A stretch of DNA of 64,000 bases from the NCBI RefSeq assembly GCF_036985595.1, contig NZ_BTPU01000018.1:1-64000 (forward strand), in the 5' to 3' direction. The first letter of the stretch is position 1. Each line of letters starts with the position of its first letter. Below the pieces are notes generated by a model. The model searched no databases. It was given only the letters and a program-made list of their open reading frames with translations, and was not told where the DNA came from. The DNA is from Vallitalea maricola (GTDB lineage Bacteria > Bacillota > Clostridia > Lachnospirales > Vallitaleaceae). Of this stretch, positions 9,389 through 19,004 are shown piece after piece. Position numbers and translations under genes: made by a program.

Positions 9389-11006
9389 CTGTATTTTTCC
9401 TTCCTAAAGTGTTACGGAAATCATGGGGGCTCAATCCATAATACCGTTTGAATACTCTGATGAAGCCTGAAGCATCTGCATAGCCAGTCATATTGGCAAT
9501 CTCATAGATCTTTTTAGTATGATCCAACAGCAGTACTTTTGAAAATTCCATACGCTTGTTGAGCAAATACTCTCTAAAATTAATACCAAATTCATTTTTA
9601 AACATCTTAGAAATGTAGGCAGGATTCTTTCTTAATAAAGATGCCACATAGTCAAGGGACATATAATTGTTGTAAAACTCCTCATTAATAATGTCTCTCA
9701 CCTGACTTGCCACCGTATTGTTCTTCCTTAGATCACCTTTAACACTTTGGATTTCATCAGAAAGAGCCGACAGAATCTGATTGACATAGGCCTCCTTGTC
9801 TGTCAGTAAATCAATAGTATAGATATCCGTATAGGAAATCCCCAGCTTCTGCATGATTTTCTCAAGTTGCAGATAGTATCCAAGACTCCATTTGGACATA
9901 TTAAAGAGTAGTTCCAAACAAATATGATCAATGATAAAGTCTTCTTTTATTGTCTTTCTTTGAAAATAGGAAAATACGGAGGAAATTTCCTCCCTAATAA
10001 GGTCTTTCTTGTTGGCCAGAATATGTTTTTGAAGTGCCGCTATGTCAAAGGCAACACTAAAATCAAACCGCTCCTCCTTTAATTCTGCATATAAAATTAT
10101 CGGCCTTTGATCTTGGTGCATACTTATCTGTTTCAAGCTCCAGTTGGCTTGTTCATAATGTCTAGGCAGATTCATTGGCTGAAGACATGAATTACTTATT
10201 CCGATGAATAAGCAATAACCGGTTTTATCCTTGATATTTTCATAAAGGCCCTCTGAAAATGTCATAATATCCTCACCATCTAAAAAGTCTTCCGAAAGAA
10301 TGCCGATAATTTGTTCTTCCCTATTCAGGATAAAACGGCCTCCTCTACCCTTCACATAGTCATTGCACAGTTTAATAAACTCCAGTATATCCTTGTGTTT
10401 AATAGACTGCTCAGCAAGTGTTGGATCATAAAGCCGGCAAGCCAGAACACAGCCCCCATTAATTCTAATATTACAATGCTCTTCTAAATCTTCCATATAC
10501 TCTTCTAGCATCTCTTCATCCACGTAACCATTCAGTAGTGCCACCAGCTTCTTTTCGTATAAATAAGCTTCACTCTCTTCCAGTTGCTGCTGCATACGTA
10601 GATAAGCCTGTTTTTTTTCTGCCTCTTCGTCCAATTTCTGTTTCATTTTTCGGAACAAAGCTTCAAACTCGTCAAAATCCGTTGGCTTTAAAAGGTATTC
10701 TACAACGCTGTTCTTGATGGACATATTAAGATATTCAAAGTCACTATAACCACTCAATATAATGATTTTAATCTGTGGATAATGAGTATTCAAATACTGC
10801 ATCAGCTCTACACCATCCATTTTAGGCATACGAATATCCGATAAAACGATGTCCGGCTGCTCTTTTTCAATGAGTTTTAGAGCTTCCAAACCATTGATGG
10901 CCTGCCCTATCACCTTAAATCCCCATTCATCCCATGGATTCCCATATGTCAAACCGTTACGAATGGATTTTTCATCATCAACAATCAATAACTTATACAC
11001 TGTCAT
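9378..11006 (-). CDS. YesN-type response regulator with AraC domain (locus 1)
   Basis: About 542 residues. The receiver domain begins YKLLIVDDEKS, with phospho-acceptor Asp in DIVLSDIRMPKMDG. A long middle region of about 290 residues follows, then a C-terminal AraC DNA-binding domain (SLDYVASLLRKNPAYISKMFKN and IYEIANMTGYADASGFIRVFKR). Several starts are possible close together: GTG at 11012 and 11009, ATG at 11006, GTG at 11000. I give the ATG, but most relatives begin MYKLLIVDDE, which would be the GTG at 11000. Here the regulator precedes the kinase, the reverse of the order in locus 4. Confidence 0.93.
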   Translation of the reverse strand: MTVYKLLIVDDEKSIRNGLTYGNPWDEWGFKVIGQAINGLEALKLIEKEQPDIVLSDIRMPKMDGVELMQYLNTHYPQIKIIILSGYSDFEYLNMSIKNSVVEYLLKPTDFDEFEALFRKMKQKLDEEAEKKQAYLRMQQQLEESEAYLYEKKLVALLNGYVDEEMLEEYMEDLEEHCNIRINGGCVLACRLYDPTLAEQSIKHKDILEFIKLCNDYVKGRGGRFILNREEQIIGILSEDFLDGEDIMTFSEGLYENIKDKTGYCLFIGISNSCLQPMNLPRHYEQANWSLKQISMHQDQRPIILYAELKEERFDFSVAFDIAALQKHILANKKDLIREEISSVFSYFQRKTIKEDFIIDHICLELLFNMSKWSLGYYLQLEKIMQKLGISYTDIYTIDLLTDKEAYVNQILSALSDEIQSVKGDLRKNNTVASQVRDIINEEFYNNYMSLDYVASLLRKNPAYISKMFKNEFGINFREYLLNKRMEFSKVLLLDHTKKIYEIANMTGYADASGFIRVFKRYYGLSPHDFRNTLGRKNTDEI

Positions 11007-11103
11007 CACCACACTTTAGTTTTTTATGCCTGTTTCTATAAGTGTATTATAAACTTGAATCACTCCTGTAACAATACCAATCATCTCTCTCCAAAAAATA
11101 ACA

Positions 11104-11146
11104 GTAAGGGGTAGTCTCAGTTTTCCACTAAAACAGCCCCTTTATA
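11104..11146 (-). terminator. Terminator after GH88
   Basis: On the minus strand, AAGGGGCTG and matching downstream ACCCCTT form a stem with an imperfect middle, followed within a few bases by TTATTTTTT. It separates the GH112-GH88 unit from the regulator-transporter unit. Confidence 0.6.
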
Positions 11147-11154
11147 CCTAGTCT

Positions 11155-12288
11155 TTACCAGTACATTTGCCAGTCTTTTGTCATCCGCATCAATCCTTCA
11201 ATAAAGAAATAATCCCCCCAAATCACCATCTCATTTACACCCACATGATCGGGTTTTGAATAAACACCTTCAAAGAGTAAACCATTTGCTGATGTGTTGA
11301 AGGTTGTATAATGGCGTATTAACGATGCCATTGAAGTTTTTGCCAGTTCCTTGTAAGTTTTCTGCCTGCTGTCACCATGAATATATTTATCCATCTCAAG
11401 GATGCCACAAATAGCAATGGTCGCTGCCGACGTATCTCGTTCTTCCTCTCCTTTTGTAAAACAAAGATCCCAATAGGGTACCTTATCTTCAGGTAAATGA
11501 TCCTTGTAGTAATCCGTAACTTGTTTATAGGCCTCAATAAAAACGTCGTCCTTCAGGTAGTGGTAGCAAAGGGCAAAACCATATATCGCCCATGCCTGTC
11601 CACGGGCCCAGCATGAGTCATCCCCATATCCCTGAGCTGTTACACCCCTTAAAGGTTCTCCTGTCAAAGGATCAAAGTAGTAGGTATGATAAGTAGATGA
11701 ATCCTCACGCATTAATACCTGTTTAGCTGTATAGGCATGGTTCTTAGCAACCACCAGATATTTTTCATCCCCAGTTGTTTCATAAGCCCAAAAGAGTAGA
11801 GGCAAGTTCATATAACAGTCAATAATCAACCGGTACATTTTAGGGTCATCAATAGGTCCCCATGCCTGTATGAAACCTCCTTTTTCCTTATAGCGCTCCA
11901 GAAGACGGTCTGCTGCCTTAAGGGCTGTTTCTTTCCCTATTACACTACCTGTCACCTTATAGTCTGCAACACAGGAAAGGGAATAAAGAAATCCGATATC
12001 ATGTGTATCCATCCCCCAATTGTTTTCCAGACGCTTCTTAAAGGAGAGTGTGTGTTTCTGTCCAAGTGCTTTATACCTTTCATCTGATGTCCATTCATAA
12101 GCCAGCCATATCAAACCGCTCCAAAAACTCTGTGTCCAGTCATTCCTATTGTCATGTAACTCATACTGATTATTATGACTACTGGACTCAGGAAATCTGT
12201 TACCGCATTGCTTCACATTTTTATTAATCTTAATTAAAGCCTCATCAATGGCGCCAGCCAATAGAGATTGGTCAAATACTTTATCCAT
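11155..12288 (-). CDS. Unsaturated glucuronyl hydrolase, GH88
   Basis: A 377-residue cytoplasmic (alpha/alpha)6-barrel enzyme. It hydrolyses the 4,5-unsaturated uronic acid left at the non-reducing end by polysaccharide lyases. Visible landmarks are THDIGFLYSLS at 95-105 and RLIIDCYMNLPLLFW at 153-167. Asp97 and Asp157 occupy the positions of the two catalytic Asp residues described for Bacillus sp. GL1 UGL (Asp88 and Asp149). The DTSAATIAICGILEM block near 275 is also typical. ATAGGAGG precedes the ATG, and the gene follows GH112 by 28 bp. The substrate implies that the cell, or its neighbours, uses a lyase on a uronic acid polymer such as a glycosaminoglycan or a gellan/xanthan-like polymer. 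Confidence 0.9.
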   Translation of the reverse strand: MDKVFDQSLLAGAIDEALIKINKNVKQCGNRFPESSSHNNQYELHDNRNDWTQSFWSGLIWLAYEWTSDERYKALGQKHTLSFKKRLENNWGMDTHDIGFLYSLSCVADYKVTGSVIGKETALKAADRLLERYKEKGGFIQAWGPIDDPKMYRLIIDCYMNLPLLFWAYETTGDEKYLVVAKNHAYTAKQVLMREDSSTYHTYYFDPLTGEPLRGVTAQGYGDDSCWARGQAWAIYGFALCYHYLKDDVFIEAYKQVTDYYKDHLPEDKVPYWDLCFTKGEEERDTSAATIAICGILEMDKYIHGDSRQKTYKELAKTSMASLIRHYTTFNTSANGLLFEGVYSKPDHVGVNEMVIWGDYFFIEGLMRMTKDWQMYW

Positions 12289-12316
12289 AGTAACCTCCTA
12301 TCATATCATGTTTGTG

Positions 12317-14503
12317 TCAAACTGTCAGATTATCACTGCAATTTCTTTCATAATGCTTCCACATAATCTCATTCCCTTTGAGAGCTAGTTCTTCTTTATG
12401 ACCTCTGCCATCGTAGATTACGGTCTCCTGAAGAATATCCGTATTATTGACAAGGCAGTATTTACCTGTTCCGGGATAGTAATTAACTTCAATATTATAA
12501 TTTTCGCTGAACCAACACTTTATTCGGTTTTCTTTCGATGCAGCCCAGAAGATTGCCTTGTAAAATAGACGACTGTTTTCAAAAGAATAGGGCAGTCCGC
12601 TGAAATACACACTTCTACCATTACCAAATTCGTTGACTGCCATCTGTACATTGTGCTTTTCCATAGCAAGGATTCTGGCACCATCTAGGGCATAGATATT
12701 CTTGATTTCCTCTCCAAAACTTATTTTGCTAAATCCCTTAGTGATAAAGTGGTCATGAATGTCCCAGTTATACTTATCAGTAGAGAGGCTAAAGCCGACT
12801 TCTTTGTTAACACCAAGAACATTGGCCATCTGGAAGTATCTTCCTTGATGCTCACTAGCCGTAGGTTCACCAACACCGATGAATCCTTTCCCTTCGGCAA
12901 CAAACCTTTTAATGTGCTCAATCAGCATTGGGTTATCCCACACATTGCCACCGCTAGTTGCCGTGTAAGCGTCCCCTATATTGATAATGACATCACATTG
13001 TTCTAGAACTTCATAGGAATCCATTACTTCCTCAAATGAAAGAAACTTAACATCAAAAGGCATGCCACTTAGACTTTCCAATATGCCTGCATAAGAATAA
13101 GTTTGTTTATAATCAATAGCATGGGCAACCATATGGGTACCCCAAGAACGGACCTGACCCCAGGCATTCAGTATCCCTACTGTCATATGGCTGTATGGCT
13201 TTTCAGAACCAATGTTATCATAGAGCATTCTGAATTCGTCACAAACCTTCTCAATATAGTCAATAAAGCCTTCCTGCTCATAAGCCAGCTTTAGATAACC
13301 GCCATAACCAATCCTGTCCAGAGGTTTTCTAAGAATCGCTCGACGGGCTGTCACCCAGTTTTCTTTGGCTTCTTTGAGAGGATTCCCGTTCTCATTGAAG
13401 ACATCTGGGAAGAAGTATGGTAGGAAACGACCTTCTGTATACTTGACACCAGGGATGTCTGATATCAAACGCAAGGTTGTTCCATTGCCAACAGATCCAA
13501 CAACCGCATCCAGACCGATTTCCTTGAAATAAGGGCCGAATGGTTCCGTACCAATCCAGTGATCTCCAAGAAACATCATAGCTTCTTTACCATATTCATG
13601 ACAAAGATCCACAAACTTTTTCGTCAGTTTTGCTACTTCTCTCATCTGGAAATTCATAAAATCTCTGAATTCTTTGCTAGGCATGCGGAAAGTGTTATTA
13701 TGGTAACCTTTATCTATAATGAACTCAGGTCTAAATGTATAGCCGACTTCTTTTTCAAACTGTTCAAGGATATAAGGAGATACACTAGCACTATAGCCAA
13801 ACCAGTCAACAAACTTTTCTTTACCCTTTTCATTGAAAACTAATGTAAACTGGTGGAAAAATGTCGTAAAACGAACCACGTCCGTCCCTGGGTTTGCTTC
13901 AAGCCATCTTCTCAGCTTTTCCAGAACATACTTCTGAGTTTTTGGCTGACGGACATCATAACCTATCTGATGTTCCACGTTTTCCCAGCTGTTTACAATA
14001 AAATTGTACATATGAACCGGGTCCCACATGATATACGCAAGGAAGCTGACAGTATAGTCATGAAACGGCTCTGGTTTTTTAATCTCCACAGTCATTGTAT
14101 CCTCATGATAAAGCCATTTATCAGGATCAAGTCTCTCACCGGTAACACGATCTACCACTTCCCACCATTTCCTGATGTCATCATAGCTGTTTGGTTTCAA
14201 CTGTTCACTATAAAACTCTGACATTAACGGAATGAACAGAGAATCCTCATTCATGGCCGTATAAAATCTAGTCATAAGATAAACCTGTTGAATCTCATCC
14301 CGGTTCTTCATAGCCCATTCATTATCCTTGCGTGTTGTGTAGTACGTAGAATATATCTTTACCGGTAGATGTTTTAATGTCTCAGGCATTTGTGTACCAT
14401 CACAGTCTCGGATGGCATCGACACCTAGCCTATCAACGATTTCCTTGGTTTCTTGAATGATATCCATATCTGTAGGTAATGTTACCTGACCTTTTCTTTT
14501 CAT
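12317..14503 (-). CDS. Beta-1,3-galactosyl-N-acetylhexosamine or beta-galactosyl-rhamnose phosphorylase, GH112
   Basis: A 728-residue intracellular phosphorylase. It would split a beta-galactosyl disaccharide with phosphate to give alpha-galactose 1-phosphate, saving ATP. The family N-terminus is recognisable (GQVTLPTDMDIIQETKEI, then GVDAIRDCDGTQMP). FLGDHWIGTEPF at 311-322 places Asp314 at the expected general acid (Asp313 in the Bifidobacterium longum enzyme). The family includes enzymes for lacto-N-biose/galacto-N-biose and for galactosyl-1,4-rhamnose, and I cannot separate these by eye. Adjacent fucosidase favours a mucin-type glycan, while adjacent GH88 favours a uronate-rhamnose polymer. 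GTTGGAGGAAACAGG precedes the ATG. It is first in its transcript. Confidence 0.9.
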   Translation of the reverse strand: MKRKGQVTLPTDMDIIQETKEIVDRLGVDAIRDCDGTQMPETLKHLPVKIYSTYYTTRKDNEWAMKNRDEIQQVYLMTRFYTAMNEDSLFIPLMSEFYSEQLKPNSYDDIRKWWEVVDRVTGERLDPDKWLYHEDTMTVEIKKPEPFHDYTVSFLAYIMWDPVHMYNFIVNSWENVEHQIGYDVRQPKTQKYVLEKLRRWLEANPGTDVVRFTTFFHQFTLVFNEKGKEKFVDWFGYSASVSPYILEQFEKEVGYTFRPEFIIDKGYHNNTFRMPSKEFRDFMNFQMREVAKLTKKFVDLCHEYGKEAMMFLGDHWIGTEPFGPYFKEIGLDAVVGSVGNGTTLRLISDIPGVKYTEGRFLPYFFPDVFNENGNPLKEAKENWVTARRAILRKPLDRIGYGGYLKLAYEQEGFIDYIEKVCDEFRMLYDNIGSEKPYSHMTVGILNAWGQVRSWGTHMVAHAIDYKQTYSYAGILESLSGMPFDVKFLSFEEVMDSYEVLEQCDVIINIGDAYTATSGGNVWDNPMLIEHIKRFVAEGKGFIGVGEPTASEHQGRYFQMANVLGVNKEVGFSLSTDKYNWDIHDHFITKGFSKISFGEEIKNIYALDGARILAMEKHNVQMAVNEFGNGRSVYFSGLPYSFENSRLFYKAIFWAASKENRIKCWFSENYNIEVNYYPGTGKYCLVNNTDILQETVIYDGRGHKEELALKGNEIMWKHYERNCSDNLTV

Positions 14504-15037
14504 CCTGTTTCCTCCAACTTCTCGTTTTGCAAATATTTTTATACTTTTAATGATACATGTTATGATTAGTTAATACAATCGTCTATAATTATGCTTTGTT
14601 TGCTTTTCTTTATTATAAGAATTTCCTTCAATCTAAAACAGTACATGCCTCCCCACTTTTTAATAATAGGAAGGCATGTACTGATGTTACTTTAAAGGTT
14701 TGACCATTTCACTTATCTTTTGACTGCTTCTCGAACATTTTTCATTTAATTAATGTTACTAGAGTTACAAAATATATATTAATCATAATACACCTTGCAT
14801 TTCAATCATTTATTTAATAATGGCCACAATTATATAAGTATAATAAAGTTTTCAGCGATTATTCTTCAGCCATCAACAAAATATGTTCCATACTATTCAA
14901 TGGTCTATGAATCATTAATCTGCTTATTAATACGTTAATACAAAATGGCTATATATATATCACTCAACTTTGAATACAAAGCAAATACTCAAAAGTAATT
15001 TATCTTAAGTTACAACGTATCAAATCTATTGATTTAT
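14504..15037. other. Intergenic region between loci 1 and 2
   Basis: AT-rich, no frame with coding signals. It must hold the promoter for the GH112-GH88 transcript (right to left) and the end of locus 2. One strong hairpin at 14639-14683 is listed separately. Confidence 0.5.
14639..14683 (-). terminator. Hairpin, probable terminator of locus 2
   Basis: CAGTACATGCCT at 14639-14650 is perfectly inverted at 14672-14683. On the minus strand the stem is followed by TTTTAG, a short T stretch. It is 355 bp beyond the isomerase stop, further than usual, so a role as an upstream element of GH112 is also possible. Confidence 0.5.
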
Positions 15038-15850
15038 TCAAAGTAATTTTTCTAGTATGGACTTAGCTAATTTAATATCTTCTTTCTGCTTTTCTCCTGA
15101 TATTTCCCTTTCAATTGTAATATCACCTTGATATCTAATTTCTTTCAATTTTGCAACAAATTTTGGATAATCTACTTTTCCTTGTCCAAGCGGAACTTCT
15201 TTACCTAAATTTTTTCCATCAATTGGATATATACCATCTTTTCCATGGACTCCCATTACATACTTACCAAACACTTCTAATGAATCTACTGGGTTTGCTT
15301 TTCCATACATTATCAAATTAGCTGGATCTAAATTAATACCAACATTTGATTCACCAATATCTTCAATAAGTCTTAATAGTGTGACTGGGGTTTCTTGTCC
15401 TGTTTCAAACAAAAAATTCTGCTCATTTTCTTTACATTTTTGGACAATCTGTTTTAATGCGGCTACCGTTTCATAGTAGTTAGTTTCTCTTGGATTTTCT
15501 GGAATAAAACCAGCATGAGTAACAATATCTCTAATGCCTATAAGTTTAGCAAAATCAGATCCCCTTTTTAGAGTTTCAATTCTTGCAAACCTGTATGCTC
15601 TTGGTACAATACCTAATGTAATTGGCCCCTCATAAAAATCCCAAGTGACCGGTCCACTCCATCCACACCAAAAAGCAGTGATATTAATATCATATTTTTT
15701 AACGGCAGCATTAATAATATCTGCATTTTCAATAGTAAAATCTTCTTCATTCCAAGATACTAATTGACAACTATTCATTCCCATATCAATCAGCTCTTTA
15801 AACTTTTCTTCAACATTTTTTTCCATTCTGATGAGCACTCCAACGTTCAT
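15038..15850 (-). CDS. Sugar phosphate isomerase/epimerase, TIM barrel (AP endonuclease 2 family)
   Basis: A 270-residue cytoplasmic protein of the xylose-isomerase-like fold. The metal-binding strands can be followed: IVTHAGFIPE, FLFETGQE, VGINLDPANLIMYG, GVHGKDGIYP and ITIEREISGE, supplying His, Glu, Asp, His and Glu ligands. Family members epimerise or isomerise keto sugars and inositol derivatives. It is the last gene of locus 2 and starts 11 bp after the permease stop, with AAGGAGG ahead. With the Gfo/Idh oxidoreductase and zinc dehydrogenase upstream it would take part in oxidation and isomerisation of an unusual sugar or polyol. Confidence 0.88.
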   Translation of the reverse strand: MNVGVLIRMEKNVEEKFKELIDMGMNSCQLVSWNEEDFTIENADIINAAVKKYDINITAFWCGWSGPVTWDFYEGPITLGIVPRAYRFARIETLKRGSDFAKLIGIRDIVTHAGFIPENPRETNYYETVAALKQIVQKCKENEQNFLFETGQETPVTLLRLIEDIGESNVGINLDPANLIMYGKANPVDSLEVFGKYVMGVHGKDGIYPIDGKNLGKEVPLGQGKVDYPKFVAKLKEIRYQGDITIEREISGEKQKEDIKLAKSILEKLL

Positions 15851-15861
15851 ATAAATCCTCC

Positions 15862-16689
15862 TTAACCTTTTACCGATCCAGCTGTAACGCTTCCAATAAT
15901 ATTTTTTTGCATTAATAAAAAGAATATCAAACTAGGAATTGCGGCCATAATGATTCCTGGTAAAGCATGTTCCCAATCAGAAGTTTGTGCAGAAAACTGC
16001 ATATATAATGCATTTTGTATGTTCATATATGATTTACTACCGCCAATAATTAATTGATTCACTATGACGTCATTCCATGTAGCAATAGCATCTAGAACTA
16101 CTACCGTTGCAAGAATAGGCTTAAGTAATGGCAAAATTATTCTAAAATATACTGTCATCTTTGATGCTCCATCTATATTTGCAGATTCTTCTAGTTCTTT
16201 AGGGATACCTTTTACAAACCCATGAATCATAAATACCGCCAACGGCATACATAAACCAATATTTACTAGAACATACCCTAATTGAGTTCCATTCAATTTG
16301 AATATTGATGTGAATTTTGTTAATGATATCATATAAGCTTGAAAAGGTACCATCATGGGCATTATTATCAAAATAAAAAAAACACTACTTAATTTGGATT
16401 TTGTTCTGGACAATTTATAGGCTGCCATAGGTGCAAATAAAACCACACCTAATAGAGTCAAAATAGTATATATAAAAGTATTTAGTACCAGAATAGGAAA
16501 ATCAAAAACTTTCCACGTTTCGAGATACATTTTAAAAGATATAGAACTTGGTAAAGATAAAAAATGTTGCATCATCTCATTATATGGCTTAAAAGAATTA
16601 ATTAGTATCAAAAACAATGGCATAATCCAAAATATTGAGAGTGCAAATATAATCAGCCTGGGGATATTATTTAATACTCTTTTTCGCAT
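15862..16689 (-). CDS. Carbohydrate ABC permease, MalG type (locus 2)
   Basis: 275 residues, six membrane segments. The EAA loop reads ESANIDGASKMTVYFRIILPL, and the C-terminus ends SVTAGSVKG. AGAGGTG lies ahead of the ATG. It starts 2 bp after the partner permease stop, so the two are coupled. It is the inner-membrane channel half of a CUT1 importer. Confidence 0.93.
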   Translation of the reverse strand: MRKRVLNNIPRLIIFALSIFWIMPLFLILINSFKPYNEMMQHFLSLPSSISFKMYLETWKVFDFPILVLNTFIYTILTLLGVVLFAPMAAYKLSRTKSKLSSVFFILIIMPMMVPFQAYMISLTKFTSIFKLNGTQLGYVLVNIGLCMPLAVFMIHGFVKGIPKELEESANIDGASKMTVYFRIILPLLKPILATVVVLDAIATWNDVIVNQLIIGGSKSYMNIQNALYMQFSAQTSDWEHALPGIIMAAIPSLIFFLLMQKNIIGSVTAGSVKG

Positions 16690-16691
16690 AT

Positions 16692-17582
16692 TTACACCTC
16701 TATTTCCCTAGATTTCGTAAGTTTTAATTGTAGTAGCGTAACAACCAAAACTGATACAAAGAATAATAACGATTTTGCAGTAGCTAATCCATAATTACTA
16801 TTTATAAATGCCTCATTGTAAATATTATATGCTACTGATGCAGTCGAATTAGCAGGTCCCCCTTTTGTAAATACTAAAATAATGTCAAACAACTTAAAGG
16901 CATTTATTAGTGAAGTCATCACACAAATTGTTATGGATGGCATAATGCTTGGTAATAGCACATGTTTTAGCACTTGAAACTTTGAAGCCCCATCTATTGA
17001 CGCTGCTTCAAGTATATCTTTAGGAACCACTATTATACCTGCAATATACGTAACCATATAGAATCCAAGACCTCTCCATACCTGCATTATTACAACAATA
17101 TAAAATGCTAATTTAGGAGTTCCCATCCAACTCCAATCGAAGAATTCAAATCCAGTTGAGGTATACATAGCCTCAAAACCTGGTCCTACTAAAAATTTCC
17201 AAATTAAGCTAATAGCGGTTAAGCTTATAATGTAAGGAATATAATAAAATACTCTTCCAATTTTAGATGATCTCATTTCCTTTGCTAGAACAAGCGCAAC
17301 TGCTAACGAAATGATATTAGCCAATATTACATAAAAAAATGTGAACTTCATTGTAAATACTGCGGATTTAAGAAATGTGGAATCATTAAATATCACATGA
17401 ACGAAATTCTTCAATCCTACGAATTGCATATTTTTACTTATACCGTTCCATTTGAATACTGAATAGTAAATATTCATTAGAAATGGTATATTGGTCGAAA
17501 ATAAAACAAATGCAAGAGCAGGAATCGTAAACAACAAGAATTCGAATACCCCAAGAATTCTTTTTGATTGCAATCTTTTCAA
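16692..17582 (-). CDS. Carbohydrate ABC permease, MalF/UgpA type (locus 2)
   Basis: About 296 residues, six membrane segments, EAA loop EAASIDGASKFQVLKHVLLPS. The start is chosen as TTG at 17582 (MKRLQSKRILG), 7 bases after AGGAGG at 17590-17595. The longer frame from a TTG at 17603 would begin upstream of and read through the ribosome binding site. A long stem-loop separates it from the binding-protein gene. Confidence 0.92.
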   Translation of the reverse strand: MKRLQSKRILGVFEFLLFTIPALAFVLFSTNIPFLMNIYYSVFKWNGISKNMQFVGLKNFVHVIFNDSTFLKSAVFTMKFTFFYVILANIISLAVALVLAKEMRSSKIGRVFYYIPYIISLTAISLIWKFLVGPGFEAMYTSTGFEFFDWSWMGTPKLAFYIVVIMQVWRGLGFYMVTYIAGIIVVPKDILEAASIDGASKFQVLKHVLLPSIMPSITICVMTSLINAFKLFDIILVFTKGGPANSTASVAYNIYNEAFINSNYGLATAKSLLFFVSVLVVTLLQLKLTKSREIEV

Positions 17583-17604
17583 TTCTAATCCTCCTACTTT
17601 CAAA

Positions 17605-17661
17605 ACTGAATCAATCTCATGATTCCTATAGTCAAAATTCTGAAATCATGAGATTGTCAGT
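17605..17661 (-). terminator. Intra-operon stem-loop between binding protein and permease (locus 2)
   Basis: Arms ACTGACAATCTCATGATT and AATCATGAGATTGATTCAGT on the minus strand include 13 consecutive perfect pairs (CAATCTCATGATT). The hairpin lies between the binding-protein stop at 17675 and the permease ribosome binding site. The closing base of the hairpin is within 10 bases of that site. Confidence 0.75.
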
Positions 17662-17674
17662 TTTAGTTTATTTT

Positions 17675-18952
17675 TTATTGTTGACGTCTGTTCATCCAGT
17701 CATCCTCAAGTTCTTTAATACTCTCCTCAACTGTTATTCCATTAATCATATAACTTTGCATCAATGGACCTAATGTAGTATCAAATCCAGTTGGCATTAA
17801 AGAATGTATCCATCCATTAGTTTTTCCTGCTTTTATGTAAGCAGCAGCATCGTTAGCTAATTTACCCTTAACCTTGTGGGCACCAGCCGCAGCAGGAACA
17901 CTTCCAATGTAATTTGTTATCCAATCTATACCTTCATCAGAAGTTAGAATAAACTGAAGATATTGTTTTGCCAAATCAATATTATCGCTATCTTTATTTA
18001 CAATATACGTCCATGAAACAGAAGATAATAATGTTACATCATCTGGATTGTCACTAACAGGGAATGGGAGAAAACCAACATTTGCATCTGGATTAAACTT
18101 ATCTAATGTGGATTGACACCAATCACCCATATGAATAATTGCCGCTTCGCCATTGGCTAACATGTTTTCTGATGTTTCCCAATCAACTTCTAGCGGTTTC
18201 GCTGGTCCATATTCTACAGCAAGATCTAGGAACCTGAAAAGATTTTTAAAATTTGGCATAGTATCAAATGTTAAGCTTCCATTATCTATAGCTTCTACTA
18301 CACCTTTCGCATCTAATTTTTTATCCATCATAAAATTAGTTGCTACTTGTTTGAGTACCCAATTTTCTTTAGCTGAAATTGCAAACGGAATATAACCTGC
18401 TGCTTTAATGTCAATACATGCTTGTTCAAGTTCATCCAATGTTTGTGGTAATTTATCAATCCCCGCAGCATTGAAAATATCTTTATTATATAACAAGCCC
18501 ATATTTTCATATGTCCAAGGTAGAGACATTATTTTTCCTTCAGAGTTTAAGCCTGTTTTCAACGCAGACTGGTTGAACAAGTCAAGAACATCCTTATCAT
18601 TCGACCAATCATATGCAAATTCATAATATGATTGTGCATACGATCCTACCTGAATGGCAAATACATCAGGTATATCATTTGAGCTGACTCTAGCACCTAG
18701 AAGTGCGTTAGTATCATTTGGTGCATGTTGTACTTCAACAGTTACACCAGGATGCGATTCTTCAAATGATTTCACTAATTCATCGTATCTTTCCAATCCA
18801 TACGCCATCGCATCAAAAACTTTCAAAGTAACTTTGTCTTTTTTCCCTTCGGTATTCGAATTATTTGAAGTATTCTCATTATTCGCCTTTGAACACCCCA
18901 CAATCGACACAACCAAAATACCACATAATAAAATCGATAGTAACTTCTTCAT
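17675..18952 (-). CDS. Extracellular sugar-binding lipoprotein (locus 2)
   Basis: 425 residues, family 1 solute-binding protein. The signal peptide ends in VVSIVGC (lipidated Cys near residue 20), followed by an Asn/Ser-rich linker. The fold follows: FEESHPGVTVEVQHAPND, MSLPWTYENMGLLYNKDIF, and a late GSVPAAAGAHKVKG block. AAGGAGG precedes the ATG. It is third in the locus 2 transcript after two dehydrogenase genes. The ligand is unknown; nearby enzymes suggest a sugar acid, polyol or inositol derivative. Confidence 0.93.
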   Translation of the reverse strand: MKKLLSILLCGILVVSIVGCSKANNENTSNNSNTEGKKDKVTLKVFDAMAYGLERYDELVKSFEESHPGVTVEVQHAPNDTNALLGARVSSNDIPDVFAIQVGSYAQSYYEFAYDWSNDKDVLDLFNQSALKTGLNSEGKIMSLPWTYENMGLLYNKDIFNAAGIDKLPQTLDELEQACIDIKAAGYIPFAISAKENWVLKQVATNFMMDKKLDAKGVVEAIDNGSLTFDTMPNFKNLFRFLDLAVEYGPAKPLEVDWETSENMLANGEAAIIHMGDWCQSTLDKFNPDANVGFLPFPVSDNPDDVTLLSSVSWTYIVNKDSDNIDLAKQYLQFILTSDEGIDWITNYIGSVPAAAGAHKVKGKLANDAAAYIKAGKTNGWIHSLMPTGFDTTLGPLMQSYMINGITVEESIKELEDDWMNRRQQ

Positions 18953-19004
18953 AAACTATACCTCCTTAGAATAATTGATGGTTTATATTGACTTGGTAAA
19001 CAAG

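Noticed and set aside
13559..14221. Plus-strand frames of up to 122 codons opposite the GH112 gene
   Set aside because: They are antisense shadows of a well-supported enzyme gene and carry no starts with ribosome binding sites.
17583..17603. Upstream extension of the locus 2 permease (residues MKVGGLE)
   Set aside because: The codons coincide with the AGGAGG ribosome binding site that serves the TTG at 17582.
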